A program made the position numbers and the translations under genes. 64,000 bases of DNA from Clostridium fallax (GTDB taxonomy: Bacteria > Bacillota > Clostridia > Clostridiales > Clostridiaceae), in NCBI RefSeq assembly GCF_900129365.1, contig NZ_FQVM01000002.1, positions 62,001-126,000 on the forward strand. Reading direction: 5' to 3'. The notes below the pieces were generated by a model. The model had not been told where the DNA came from, searched no databases, and saw only the letters and a list, made by a program, of their open reading frames with translations. Of the stretch, positions 36,240 to 45,155 are shown piece by piece. Each line of letters begins with the position of its first letter. The stretch's first letter is position 1.

Positions 36240-36527
36240 ATATTCAAATTTAAAATGCAATGAAAAGAAGAGTAGCAAAAAAGTATGTTTAAAAGAGAGC
36301 TGGGAAAGGTGAAAGCCAGTAACAGATGATTTTGTGAAGATGGCCTTTGAGCATATTCTCTGAACTAATTTAGGAGAATACAGTTACACCTGTTATAGTG
36401 TACAGTAATAAATGCCTTATGCAGAGTTACTTAGTGATTTAATTATAGTGATATAATTATAAAATAGAGTGGTACAGCGTTTAATACGCCTCTATGTAGA
36501 TGTCTTGTCTATATAGGGGCTTTTTTA
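36240..36527 (+). promoter_or_regulatory. T-box leader (methionine) of metG
   Basis: The leader has an apparent specifier ATG at 36340-36342 (in GAAGATGGCC), the core GAGTGGTACAGCG near 36467-36479, and a 13-bp terminator (36488-36520) with T-run to 36527. Uncharged tRNA-Met is expected to relieve termination and raise metG expression. The specifier assignment fits the downstream gene. Confidence 0.92.
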
Positions 36528-36600
36528 TTAGTAAAAAATAATACATTTTAAAATATTACATACAAATAATATTATTTAATAACAATTAGGAGGATTGGAA

Positions 36601-38535
36601 ATGGAGAATAAAACTTTTTATATTACAACTCCCATTTATTATCCATCAGCAAAGTTACATATAGGAAACACTTATACAACTGTAGCTGCTGATGCTTTAG
36701 CAAGATTTAAAAGATTAACAGGATATGACGTAATGTTTTTAACTGGAACAGATGAGCATGGTCAAAAAATTCAAAGAATAGCTGAAGAAAAAGGTGTAAC
36801 ACCAAAGGAATATGTTGATGACATAGTTGCTGGAATAAAAGATTTATGGAATATGATGGATATAAAATATGATAAGTTCATAAGAACAACTGATGATTAT
36901 CATATAAAAGCAGTTCAAGATATATTTAAAAAGCTATATGATCAAGGTGACATATATAAGAGTTCTTATGAAGGTTGGTACTGCACTCCATGTGAAACTT
37001 TTCTAACAGAAACTCAATTAGTTGATGGAAAGTGTCCAGATTGTGGAAGACCAGTAGAAAAAGCAAAAGAAGAAGCTTATTTCTTTAAAATGAGCAAATA
37101 TGCAGATAGATTATTAAAGTATATAGAAGAAAATCCAAACTTTATTCAGCCAGAATCAAGAAAAAATGAAATAGTTAATAACTTCTTAAAACCAGGATTA
37201 CAAGATCTTTGTGTTTCAAGAACAAGTTTTAACTGGGGTATACCTGTAACTTTTGATGAAAAGCATGTTGTATATGTATGGATAGATGCATTATCAAACT
37301 ATATTACAGCTTTAGGATATGGAAGTAGCAATGCAGAACTTTACAAAAAATATTGGCCAGCAGATGTTCATTTAATTGGTAAGGATATATTAAGATTCCA
37401 TACAATTTATTGGCCAATTATGTTAATGGCTTTAGATTTAGAACTTCCAAAGCAAGTATTCGGACATGGATGGTTACTTGTTGATGGAGGAAAGATGTCA
37501 AAGTCTAAAGGTAATGTAGTTGATCCTGTAGTTTTAGTTGATAAATTTGGAGTAGATCCTGTTAGATATTACTTATTAAGAGAAATTCCATTTGGGGCAG
37601 ATGGAATGTTTAATAATGAAGTATTTATAAAGAAGATAAATTCAGATTTAGCTAATGATTTAGGAAATCTAGTATCTAGAACTGTTACAATGATAGAAAA
37701 ATACTTTGATGGAGTTATACCTGCACAAACAGATAAAGAAGCTATAGATGATGAACTAATAAATCTAGCTTTAAATACTCCAAAGAAGGTTGAAAATGCA
37801 ATAAATAATTTAAAAATTCCAGAAGCTCTAGAAGTAATATGGGAACTTATTGGAAGAGCAAATAAATATATAGATGAAACCACTCCTTGGATATTAGCTA
37901 AAGATGAAAGTAAAAAAGGTAGATTAGGGACTGTATTATATAATTTAATGGAAACATTAAGATTTACATCAGTTATGATAGCACCATTTTTACCAACAAC
38001 AAGTAAAAAAATAAATGAGCAAATAAATACAAAAGTTACAACTTGGGAAAGTTTAAATAGTTTTAATGGTATTAAAGCAGGAGAGAAAGTTAATAAGGGA
38101 GACGTTATATTCCCAAGAATAGATGTAGATGCTAAGCTTAAAGAACTTGAAGAGCTTAGAGAGACCCAATTAAAAGCTAATGCTAAACCTTTAATGGAAC
38201 CAATAAAAGAAGAAATAACAATTGATGATTTTGATAAATTAGATTTAAGAGTAGTTAAAGTTTTAAGTGCTGAAGCTATAAAAGGTGCTAAAAAATTATT
38301 AAAATTAAAAGTTGATTTAGCTGGAGAAGAAAGACAAGTGGTTTCAGGAATAGCTAAATATTACAAGCCAGAAGAACTTGTAGGAAAATATGTTGTTTTA
38401 GTTGCAAATCTTAAACCGGTAAAATTAAGAGGAGAATTATCACAAGGTATGATATTAGCAGCTTCTACTGATGATGATAGCGAATTAGTAGTTGTTAATC
38501 CTGGTGAATTACCTACAGGAAGTAGAGTAAGATAA
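36601..38535 (+). CDS. metG: methionyl-tRNA synthetase
   Basis: A 644-residue class I enzyme. HIGN at residues 20-23, a zinc knuckle (CTPC, then CPDC) near 127-148, KMSKS near 298, and a C-terminal EMAP/Trbp111 tRNA-binding OB domain (about 545-644, DKLDLRVVKVLSA) for dimerisation. ATG 36601 is 7 bases after AGGAGG; TTG 36595 lies inside that region and is unlikely. T-box regulated, followed by a terminator. Confidence 0.97.
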   Translation: MENKTFYITTPIYYPSAKLHIGNTYTTVAADALARFKRLTGYDVMFLTGTDEHGQKIQRIAEEKGVTPKEYVDDIVAGIKDLWNMMDIKYDKFIRTTDDYHIKAVQDIFKKLYDQGDIYKSSYEGWYCTPCETFLTETQLVDGKCPDCGRPVEKAKEEAYFFKMSKYADRLLKYIEENPNFIQPESRKNEIVNNFLKPGLQDLCVSRTSFNWGIPVTFDEKHVVYVWIDALSNYITALGYGSSNAELYKKYWPADVHLIGKDILRFHTIYWPIMLMALDLELPKQVFGHGWLLVDGGKMSKSKGNVVDPVVLVDKFGVDPVRYYLLREIPFGADGMFNNEVFIKKINSDLANDLGNLVSRTVTMIEKYFDGVIPAQTDKEAIDDELINLALNTPKKVENAINNLKIPEALEVIWELIGRANKYIDETTPWILAKDESKKGRLGTVLYNLMETLRFTSVMIAPFLPTTSKKINEQINTKVTTWESLNSFNGIKAGEKVNKGDVIFPRIDVDAKLKELEELRETQLKANAKPLMEPIKEEITIDDFDKLDLRVVKVLSAEAIKGAKKLLKLKVDLAGEERQVVSGIAKYYKPEELVGKYVVLVANLKPVKLRGELSQGMILAASTDDDSELVVVNPGELPTGSRVR

Positions 38536-38556
38536 TTTAAAAAAAGTAAAAATTAT

Positions 38557-38612
38557 AAAAAGAGCTGTTCAAAATAAAGATTAAATCTTTATTTTGATAA
38601 AGCTCTTTTTTA
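38557..38612 (+). terminator. terminator of metG
   Basis: AAAAAGAGCT pairs with AGCTCTTTTT, with an inner stem AAAATAAAGATT/AATCTTTATTTT. Strong T-run. Confidence 0.88.
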
Positions 38613-38653
38613 TAATAAATAACATATGTAAAATTTTATTTTGGAAAAAAATC

Positions 38654-38699
38654 ACCCTAGAAAGAATGCTTTAGGGGGACAATACTTTCTAGGGTTTTT
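38654..38699. terminator. bidirectional terminator
   Basis: ACCCTAGAAAG pairs with CTTTCTAGGGT around a 20-base loop; A-run and T-run on both sides. It probably ends the minus-strand Crp/Fnr transcript. Confidence 0.8.
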
Positions 38700-38729
38700 G
38701 CTTATTAAAAATGGTTTTAAGGGGTAAAA

Positions 38730-38811
38730 TTATTTTAGTGCTTTAGCTACTTTACAAGTATTAATATACATTAGTAATGTGGCAATTCTGTGTCGAAATA
38801 GAAAAGAATTT
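38730..38811 (-). pseudogene. possible C-terminal remnant of a decayed gene
   Basis: A minus-strand frame ends at TAA 38732-38730 and reads HRIATLLMYINTCKVAKALK just before it, a basic, cysteine-containing stretch unlike the random AT-rich spacer around it. The only internal start has no ribosome site. It could be the tail of a lost gene whose terminator is at 38654. Weak evidence. Confidence 0.25.
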
Positions 38812-38850
38812 ATTAATAAAATAAATACTTTTTATTAACTTAAAAAATAA

Positions 38851-39534
38851 TCAAATATATTTTTTTATATTGTCTAATTTAAGAATATAAATAAACTCCC
38901 TATCATAGTCTATAAGCCCCTCTTCTTTCATTTTTATAAGCTCTCTAGAAAGAGATGGTCTTTGAACACCTAATTTTTCTGCCCATTCTTTTTTACTCAT
39001 ATTTAATTTAATTTTTAGATTATCTGATTTATTATATCTTATAAATAAAAAGTCACAAATCATATGTCTAAGAGATTTCATACTAACTTGCTTTAGCTTT
39101 GAGCTTAAAGTTAGAGCTTTGTTAGAAAGCATTCTTAAGAGTTCTTTTAAAAATATATGGTCATCTCTACAAAGTAAGGAAATGCAATCTTTAGATATAT
39201 GAAGTATTGAAGAAGATTCTTTACATATTACGGACATAGGATATAAATGTCTATCTCCAAATAATAGATTTTCTCCAAAAACATTCCCTTCATTTAATGT
39301 GGAAACAATAAGAACATTACCATCACTATCAAATTTTTGAATTTCAATTACTCCATCTAAAATAACACTTAAATAATTACAAGTTTCTCCTTCAGAAAAA
39401 ATCATATCTTTTGAATTATAAGATTTTACATATGTATTGTTAAAGGATAAAATATTTTTAATTTTTTTATCATCAAAATGAGAAAAAAGTCTACAAAGAG
39501 GAAGTTTATTATTTATATAATATAAGTTTTTCAT
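38851..39534 (-). CDS. Crp/Fnr-family transcriptional regulator
   Basis: A 227-residue regulator: a cyclic-nucleotide-binding-like beta barrel (about 20-120, MIFSEGETCNYLSVILDGVIEIQK) and a C-terminal winged helix (about 155-220, WAEKLGVQRPSLSRELIKMKEEGLIDYD). The Fnr-type cysteine cluster is absent; cysteines are scattered, so oxygen sensing by [4Fe-4S] is not supported. Ligand and targets are unknown. GGTGA is about 7 bases before ATG. Divergent from DUF445. Confidence 0.88.
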   Translation of the reverse strand: MKNLYYINNKLPLCRLFSHFDDKKIKNILSFNNTYVKSYNSKDMIFSEGETCNYLSVILDGVIEIQKFDSDGNVLIVSTLNEGNVFGENLLFGDRHLYPMSVICKESSSILHISKDCISLLCRDDHIFLKELLRMLSNKALTLSSKLKQVSMKSLRHMICDFLFIRYNKSDNLKIKLNMSKKEWAEKLGVQRPSLSRELIKMKEEGLIDYDREFIYILKLDNIKKYI

Positions 39535-39725
39535 AAAATCACCAATCCTTAATAGATTTTATATAGTTTTTAATAAATTGGGGAAACTTAAAAGTAATAT
39601 TTAGATGAATTAATAAGTTTATATATTATAATTTATATGGTATTCTATTTTTCATTGAAAATGCAAGTATGCAAAATTATAATACTTATTGTATGTTTTA
39701 CTAAAGAATTTAAGGAGGAATTTAT

Positions 39726-41246
39726 ATGAGTAAAATATTAGTAGGTGCTGTAGTAGGCGCTATCATAGGATATATAACTAATTATATTGCTATAAAAATG
39801 CTTTTTAAACCACATAAAGAAAAGAGAATTTTAGGTTTTAAGGTTCCATTTACCCCAGGACTTATACCTAAGGAAAAAGCTAGAATAGCTAAAAGTGTAG
39901 GGGAAACTATATCAAATCATCTTATTAATTATGATACAATAAAAAATTCTTTAGAAGATAAAAAAATAAAAGTATATTTTAAAGATATTATTAAAGATAA
40001 AATTTTAAGCTTTAAAAATGAGGACAAAACAATTTTGGAAATAACTGAGGAAATAGGAATTTTTAAATATGATGATTTAGATAATCTATCTAATAAATTA
40101 TTAGATTATATTTACAATTCATTTAATGATAATAAAATAAATAATAATATAGTTCCTATAATAGAACAAAGTATAAGAACAAAGCTAATGACAAAACCAG
40201 ATTTTTTAAAGAAGTTAATTGAAAAAGATGAATTTAAAAATAATATAGATAGTTTTCTAAAAGAATTTTTAGGAGATAATAAAAACGAAGAAAAGATAAA
40301 AAGTATAGTTAAAGAAAACTTTAAGGCTTTAGAGATAAGTAATAAGAAAATTAAAGATGTAGTTCCTAAGGGTACTATAGAGGCTCTAGAAAAGTACATA
40401 TATGATGATAGAGATAATATATGTAATAATTTAAAAGAATTATTGTTAAAAGAAGAGGTTAAAGATCAATTAAAGATTGTTATAAGAAATAAAGTTTTAA
40501 ATAATTTAAGCCCTTTAATAGCTATGTTTTTAAATGAAGAAAGCTTATATGGTAAGTTTATATCAGTTGTTGATGATTATTTAAGCGAAGAAGAAAATAA
40601 AATAATGATAGTTAATCTTATAAATAGAGGAATAAAAAACACTTGCCAAAAAGAAATTTCTGTAATATTAAAGGAAATTTCAAGTGATTCTATGGATAAT
40701 ATTTCACAGGAAATAAGTAAATTTATTTTAAACAGAATAAAAAATAATATAAAAAATGAAGATATAATAGGGTTTTTAGGTGAGAAAATAGGTGCATTTA
40801 ATAACTATGATGAAATTATATCTAAGTTTTACAATAGATATGATGAAAAAATTAATCTATTTATAACTAAAAGTATAAATAATATAAAAAATAGTATAAA
40901 GGTAAAAAGTTTTATTAAGAAAGAAATTTATAATTTATTATTATTTGTTGGAGATAAAAAAATTTCAGAAATTGTTTCTAATAAAGAAGATGTTATTGTA
41001 AGTGTGAGCTTTAAAGGAATAGATAAATTATACGATAATTTTATAAATCAAGGACTTTATAAGATTTTAAATTTATTAAATATAGAATCAATTATTGAAA
41101 ATCAAATTAATAGTTTTGAGGTTGATTATGCAGAAAAGATAATATTAGAGATAGCTAATAAGGAGTTAAAGGCTATCACTTGGCTAGGAGCTTTATTAGG
41201 TGGGATTTTAGGTATATTATCACCTATATTAGCTAGTATATATTAA
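39726..41246 (+). CDS. DUF445 family membrane protein (YheB-like)
   Basis: A 506-residue protein: an N-terminal helix (1-20) and conserved GYITNYIAIKMLFKPH then TPGLIPKEKARIA, long charged helices, and a C-terminal hydrophobic segment (about 483-503). This is the DUF445/YheB layout. Function unknown; YheB is linked with sporulation proteins in Bacillus. AAGGAGGAA precedes ATG 39726. Confidence 0.88.
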   Translation: MSKILVGAVVGAIIGYITNYIAIKMLFKPHKEKRILGFKVPFTPGLIPKEKARIAKSVGETISNHLINYDTIKNSLEDKKIKVYFKDIIKDKILSFKNEDKTILEITEEIGIFKYDDLDNLSNKLLDYIYNSFNDNKINNNIVPIIEQSIRTKLMTKPDFLKKLIEKDEFKNNIDSFLKEFLGDNKNEEKIKSIVKENFKALEISNKKIKDVVPKGTIEALEKYIYDDRDNICNNLKELLLKEEVKDQLKIVIRNKVLNNLSPLIAMFLNEESLYGKFISVVDDYLSEEENKIMIVNLINRGIKNTCQKEISVILKEISSDSMDNISQEISKFILNRIKNNIKNEDIIGFLGEKIGAFNNYDEIISKFYNRYDEKINLFITKSINNIKNSIKVKSFIKKEIYNLLLFVGDKKISEIVSNKEDVIVSVSFKGIDKLYDNFINQGLYKILNLLNIESIIENQINSFEVDYAEKIILEIANKELKAITWLGALLGGILGILSPILASIY

Positions 41247-41381
41247 TTTGTATTTTTTTAAAGTTGATATATAATATAATAATTAAATTGAAAAGTTTAC
41301 AAATGAAAATTTATGTAAATATTTTACAAATAGATTTCTTATGATATAATCATATTTGTCCAAAGAGGTAGAGGTGATATT

Positions 41382-42164
41382 TTGGATTATAAAGATAAGC
41401 TAAAGATTTTTGATTCACATGCTCATTATGATGATGAATCTTTTAATGAGGATAGAGAATTTATTATAAAAGAAATACAAGAAGACGGAGTAATTGGAGT
41501 TTTAAATTGTGGAGCATCTTTTGATGGAGCAAAAAACTCTGTAAAGTTAGCAGATAAATACGACTTTTTTTATGCTGCAGTGGGAATACATCCAGAAAAT
41601 GCAAATGAGCTTACAGAAGATGCATTAAAACAACTTGAAGTTTTAGCAAAAAATCCAAAAGTAAAAGCAATAGGAGAGATTGGATTAGATTATTATTGGG
41701 AAGAGAATCCATCAAAGGACATACAAAAGAAAGTATTTAGAAAACAAATGCAGCTTGCTGAGAAATTGGGATTACCAGTAGTAATTCATGATAGAGAGGC
41801 ACATAAAGATACTCTTGATATTATAAAAGAATTTCCAAATGTAAAGGGAGTAATTCATTGTTTTTCAGGAAGTTTAGAGTTTGCAAATGAATGTATTAAG
41901 CTTGGATACTATATTGGATTTACTGGTGTAGTTACTTTTAAAAATGCAAAAAAAATAATAGAAGTTGCAAAAAATATACCTTTAGATAGAATGCTAGTAG
42001 AAACAGATTGTCCTTATATGGCTCCGGTACCTAATAGAGGTAAAAGAAATCAATCAAGTTATATAAAATATATTATAGAGAAAATTAGTGAAATAAGAGA
42101 ACTAGATAGTATAGAATTAAGCAAAATATTTATTAAAAATACAAAAGAGTTTTTAAAAATTTAG
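41382..42164 (+). CDS. tatD: TatD-family metal-dependent DNase
   Basis: A 260-residue TIM-barrel metallohydrolase. Metal ligands: HAH in DSHAHYDD (13-15), Glu in GEIGLDYYW near 98, His in VIHDR and VIHCFSGS, and Asp in ETDCPYMAP near 208. The start is TTG 41382 after GAGGTGAT. First gene of the tatD-yabE-rnmV-ksgA block downstream of metG, matching Bacillus yabD. Probably a 3'-5' DNase in DNA repair or turnover. Confidence 0.92.
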   Translation: MDYKDKLKIFDSHAHYDDESFNEDREFIIKEIQEDGVIGVLNCGASFDGAKNSVKLADKYDFFYAAVGIHPENANELTEDALKQLEVLAKNPKVKAIGEIGLDYYWEENPSKDIQKKVFRKQMQLAEKLGLPVVIHDREAHKDTLDIIKEFPNVKGVIHCFSGSLEFANECIKLGYYIGFTGVVTFKNAKKIIEVAKNIPLDRMLVETDCPYMAPVPNRGKRNQSSYIKYIIEKISEIRELDSIELSKIFIKNTKEFLKI

Positions 42165-42385
42165 TTTTATAAGAATATTATTAAATTCTCCTATATATAA
42201 TTAAATAAAAGTTTATATCTCTTTTTAAAGATAAAAATTTGACTGTAAAGTTTAGGTATTATAATTTTATATTTTTTTGTATGCAAATATAGTGCATTTC
42301 ATTCAGTCAAGATTTAATTATTAAGAATTTCAACCATAATATTATATTTATTGTTATGTGGAATTCTTGAATAAGGAGGAGAGGT

Positions 42386-43405
42386 ATGAAGGAAAAATTA
42401 AAAAATATTCTTAGAAACAATTTTGTTAGTAGTCCAAAGGGAAAAGTTGTTATTGGGCTTTTGGTTATAACAGTTTTGGTTATAACAATTTTTAGTATGA
42501 AGAAGACATTAATAGTTAGTATAGACGGAGAAGAACAATCTATAAATACTTTTAAAGGGACTGTCCAAGGTGCTTTGTCACATAATAATATTGTGTTAGA
42601 AGACAAAGATAAGATAGAGCCAGGATTAAGCTCTAAGGTTACTAAAGGTAGTAAGATAGAAATAAAAAGGGCAGTTCCAATTAAAGTGGCAGTAGATAAT
42701 AAAGTTTTAGAAATTAATACTGCAGAAAATAATGTTAATGATTTGTTAGTAGCAGAAGGAATAAAATTAAACTCAGAAGATAAAGTAACTCCAGCCTTAG
42801 AAGAAAATATTTCTAAGGGAATGGAAGTTTATATAGTTAGAGTTAATTCAGAAGTTGTAAAAGAAAATGAAGTTATTGATTATGAAACAGAAGTAGAGAA
42901 TGATGATACATTAGAAAAGTCTGTTACTAAGACTATTCAGGAAGGTGTTCCTGGTGAGAAAGAAATTACCTATAAGGTTGTCTACGAAGATGGACAAGAA
43001 GTTTCTCGAGAGACCATTAATGAGGAAGTCATTAAAGAACCAGTAAAAAAGGTTGTTAAGAAGGGAACTCTTGAAACATTGGCTCTTTCTAGAGGTGGAA
43101 ATGTAACTTATAAAAAGAAAATGTCTGTAGTGGCAACAGCATATAGCGGCCACACAATAACTGCAACTGGTAATGTACCTAAACGAAACCCTGGTGGTTT
43201 AAGTACAATAGCCGTAGATCCTCGTGTTATACCTTTAGGCACAAAGGTTTATGTAGAAGGATATGGATATGCAGTTGCTCACGATACTGGTGGCGCTATA
43301 AAAAATAATAAAATAGACCTATTTATGAATTCTTCTAATGAAGCATATTCATGGGGAGTACGCAGTGTAAACTTATATATAGTTGCATACCCAGGTCAAT
43401 GGTAA
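42386..43405 (+). CDS. yabE: YabE-like cell wall protein with DUF348, G5 and 3D domains
   Basis: A 339-residue exported or membrane-anchored protein: an N-terminal membrane helix (22-40), two DUF348 repeats (about 45-92 and 100-150), a G5 domain (about 155-225) and a C-terminal 3D domain (about 243-338) with its three Asp residues (VDPRVIPLG, HDTGGAI and KIDLF). Related to resuscitation-promoting, lytic-transglycosylase-like proteins acting on peptidoglycan. AAGGAGGAG precedes the ATG. B. subtilis yabE sits in the same place. Confidence 0.93.
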   Translation: MKEKLKNILRNNFVSSPKGKVVIGLLVITVLVITIFSMKKTLIVSIDGEEQSINTFKGTVQGALSHNNIVLEDKDKIEPGLSSKVTKGSKIEIKRAVPIKVAVDNKVLEINTAENNVNDLLVAEGIKLNSEDKVTPALEENISKGMEVYIVRVNSEVVKENEVIDYETEVENDDTLEKSVTKTIQEGVPGEKEITYKVVYEDGQEVSRETINEEVIKEPVKKVVKKGTLETLALSRGGNVTYKKKMSVVATAYSGHTITATGNVPKRNPGGLSTIAVDPRVIPLGTKVYVEGYGYAVAHDTGGAIKNNKIDLFMNSSNEAYSWGVRSVNLYIVAYPGQW

Positions 43406-43411
43406 TTTGTC

Positions 43412-43450
43412 AGTGGAGATAGCGAATACGTTATCTCTACTTTCATTTTA
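43412..43450 (+). terminator. terminator after yabE
   Basis: A 13-bp stem (AGTGGAGATAGCG/CGTTATCTCTACT) with a 4-base loop and a T-rich tail. Confidence 0.7.
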
Positions 43451-43554
43451 TAGTTTAATAACAAAGAAATGGTTAAGGAATAGTTAAAGTTGACAGAATA
43501 ATTTTATATAGGTAAATTTAAATAGTGTTAAAAAGGTTGAAAGGAAGTAATTTT

Positions 43555-44109
43555 GTGATAAAAGAAGTTGTTGTTGTTGAGGGTAGAGATGATATTACAG
43601 CTGTAAAAAAAGCAGTTGATGCAGAGCTTATAGCTGTTGGAGGGTTTGGCATAAATAAAAAAGTTATAGATAGGATTAAAGAAGCTCAAAAAAGACAAGG
43701 AGTAATAGTTTTAACGGATCCTGATTTTGCAGGCGAAAAGATTAGAAGAATAATATCCAAAAGAGTAGAAGGAATTAAACATGCCTATATCGGTAGGGAT
43801 GAAGGAACTAAGGACGGAGATATAGGGGTTGAAAATGCTTGTCCTGAAGCTATAATTAGGGCATTAGAAGGAGCTAAGGCAACTGAGAAGGAAAAAAGAG
43901 AAGAGTTTAATATAAAGGATCTTGTATTTTTTAAATTATCAGGAGATCCTAAATCTAAAATAAGAAGAGAACTTCTAGGAAAAGAGCTAAGAATAGGATA
44001 TGGTAATGCTAATCAGCTTCTTTCAAGACTTAATAATTATGGAATAACTAAAGAGGAATTTGTAGAAGCTATAGAAAAAATAGAAAAAATAATAGGTGCA
44101 GGAGAGTAA
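43555..44109 (+). CDS. rnmV: ribonuclease M5
   Basis: A 184-residue Toprim nuclease: VVVEGRDD (5-12) and TDPDFAGEKIRR (about 63-74) are the Toprim Glu and DxD motifs. RNase M5 matures the ends of 5S rRNA precursors. I start it at GTG 43555, 8 bases after AAAGGAAG; the open frame extends to 43525 but only by a weakly placed GTG. ksgA begins 2 bases after its stop. Confidence 0.95.
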   Translation: MIKEVVVVEGRDDITAVKKAVDAELIAVGGFGINKKVIDRIKEAQKRQGVIVLTDPDFAGEKIRRIISKRVEGIKHAYIGRDEGTKDGDIGVENACPEAIIRALEGAKATEKEKREEFNIKDLVFFKLSGDPKSKIRRELLGKELRIGYGNANQLLSRLNNYGITKEEFVEAIEKIEKIIGAGE

Positions 44110-44111
44110 TT

Positions 44112-44963
44112 ATGGATATAAAGGATGTAAAAACCCAAGAGTTAGTAAAGAAATATAATTTTAAGTTTTCAAAAAGTTTAGGCCAAAACTTTCTTATAGA
44201 TGACTCTGTATTAAATGATATTGTTAATGGTGCAGAAGTATGTGAAGAAGATTTTGTAATAGAAATAGGTCCAGGAGTAGGAACTTTAACAGCTCAGCTT
44301 TTAAAGAAAGCTAAAAAGGTTACTGCAGTTGAATTAGATAGTGACTTAATACCTATTTTACAAAATGAATTAGGAGATAATCCTAAGTTTAGTTTAGTAC
44401 ATAAAGATGCTTTAAAAGTAGATTTTAATGACCTTATTGGTGATGAGAAAAGTGTTAAGCTTGTTGCTAATTTACCTTATTATGTTACTACACCTATTAT
44501 AGCTAGATTATTAAATGAAGGTTATAATTTTAAATCTCTTACTATAATGATTCAAAAGGAAGTTGCAGAAAGGATAAATTCAGAACCTAATTGTAAAGAG
44601 TATGGAGCTTTATCAGTATTAGTTCAATATTACTGTAATACTTCAATTATAAGAAAAGTTCCACCAACAAGTTTTATTCCAAGACCTAAGGTAGAATCTA
44701 TAGTAATAAGATTAGATAAATTAAATGAACCTAGGGTTAAGGTTTTAGATAAAAAATTATTTTTTGAAGTTGTTAGAAATGCTTTTAATATGAGAAGAAA
44801 GACTTTATGGAATGCAACAAAAGCTTTTAAGCTTGAAAAAGAAGCTTTAGAGCAAGCTTTTTTAGATGCTAATATAGATCCAAAAAGAAGAGGTGAAACT
44901 TTAAGCCTTCAAGAATTTGCAGACTTATCTAACGAAATATATAAAGCTATTCATAAAAATTAA
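44112..44963 (+). CDS. ksgA: 16S rRNA dimethyladenosine transferase
   Basis: A 283-residue KsgA/RsmA methyltransferase. SAM motif VIEIGPGVGTLT (about 51-62), ELD at 78, NLPYYVTTPI (the NLPY catalytic motif, near 120) and RRK(T) near 235. It dimethylates two adjacent adenosines in helix 45 of 16S rRNA. AGGAGAG overlaps the rnmV end, 4-6 bases before the ATG. Co-transcribed with rnmV. Confidence 0.97.
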   Translation: MDIKDVKTQELVKKYNFKFSKSLGQNFLIDDSVLNDIVNGAEVCEEDFVIEIGPGVGTLTAQLLKKAKKVTAVELDSDLIPILQNELGDNPKFSLVHKDALKVDFNDLIGDEKSVKLVANLPYYVTTPIIARLLNEGYNFKSLTIMIQKEVAERINSEPNCKEYGALSVLVQYYCNTSIIRKVPPTSFIPRPKVESIVIRLDKLNEPRVKVLDKKLFFEVVRNAFNMRRKTLWNATKAFKLEKEALEQAFLDANIDPKRRGETLSLQEFADLSNEIYKAIHKN

Positions 44964-44973
44964 ATATATTTTT

Positions 44974-45018
44974 AAAGGCGTTAACTTAAATTAATTTTGA
45001 GTTAACGTCTTTATTTTT
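44974..45018 (+). terminator. terminator of ksgA
   Basis: AAAGGCGTTAACT pairs with AGTTAACGTCTTT around a 13-base loop, followed by a T-run. Confidence 0.85.
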
Positions 45019-45155
45019 AATAGGATATTAGAAGAAAATAACATTGAAATGATATATTTACTTAAAAACAATTTAAGATAAGTGATATAGATGTATCATA
45101 TTTTAGACCTTCAATCATATAATATAACGAATAAATATAAGTGGAGGTTTGAGAT

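Noticed and set aside
37569..37883. 104-residue antisense frame in metG
   Set aside because: Shadow of a well-defined synthetase gene.
42307..42606. 99-residue antisense frame at the yabE start
   Set aside because: Antisense of the membrane anchor of YabE, with no ribosome site.
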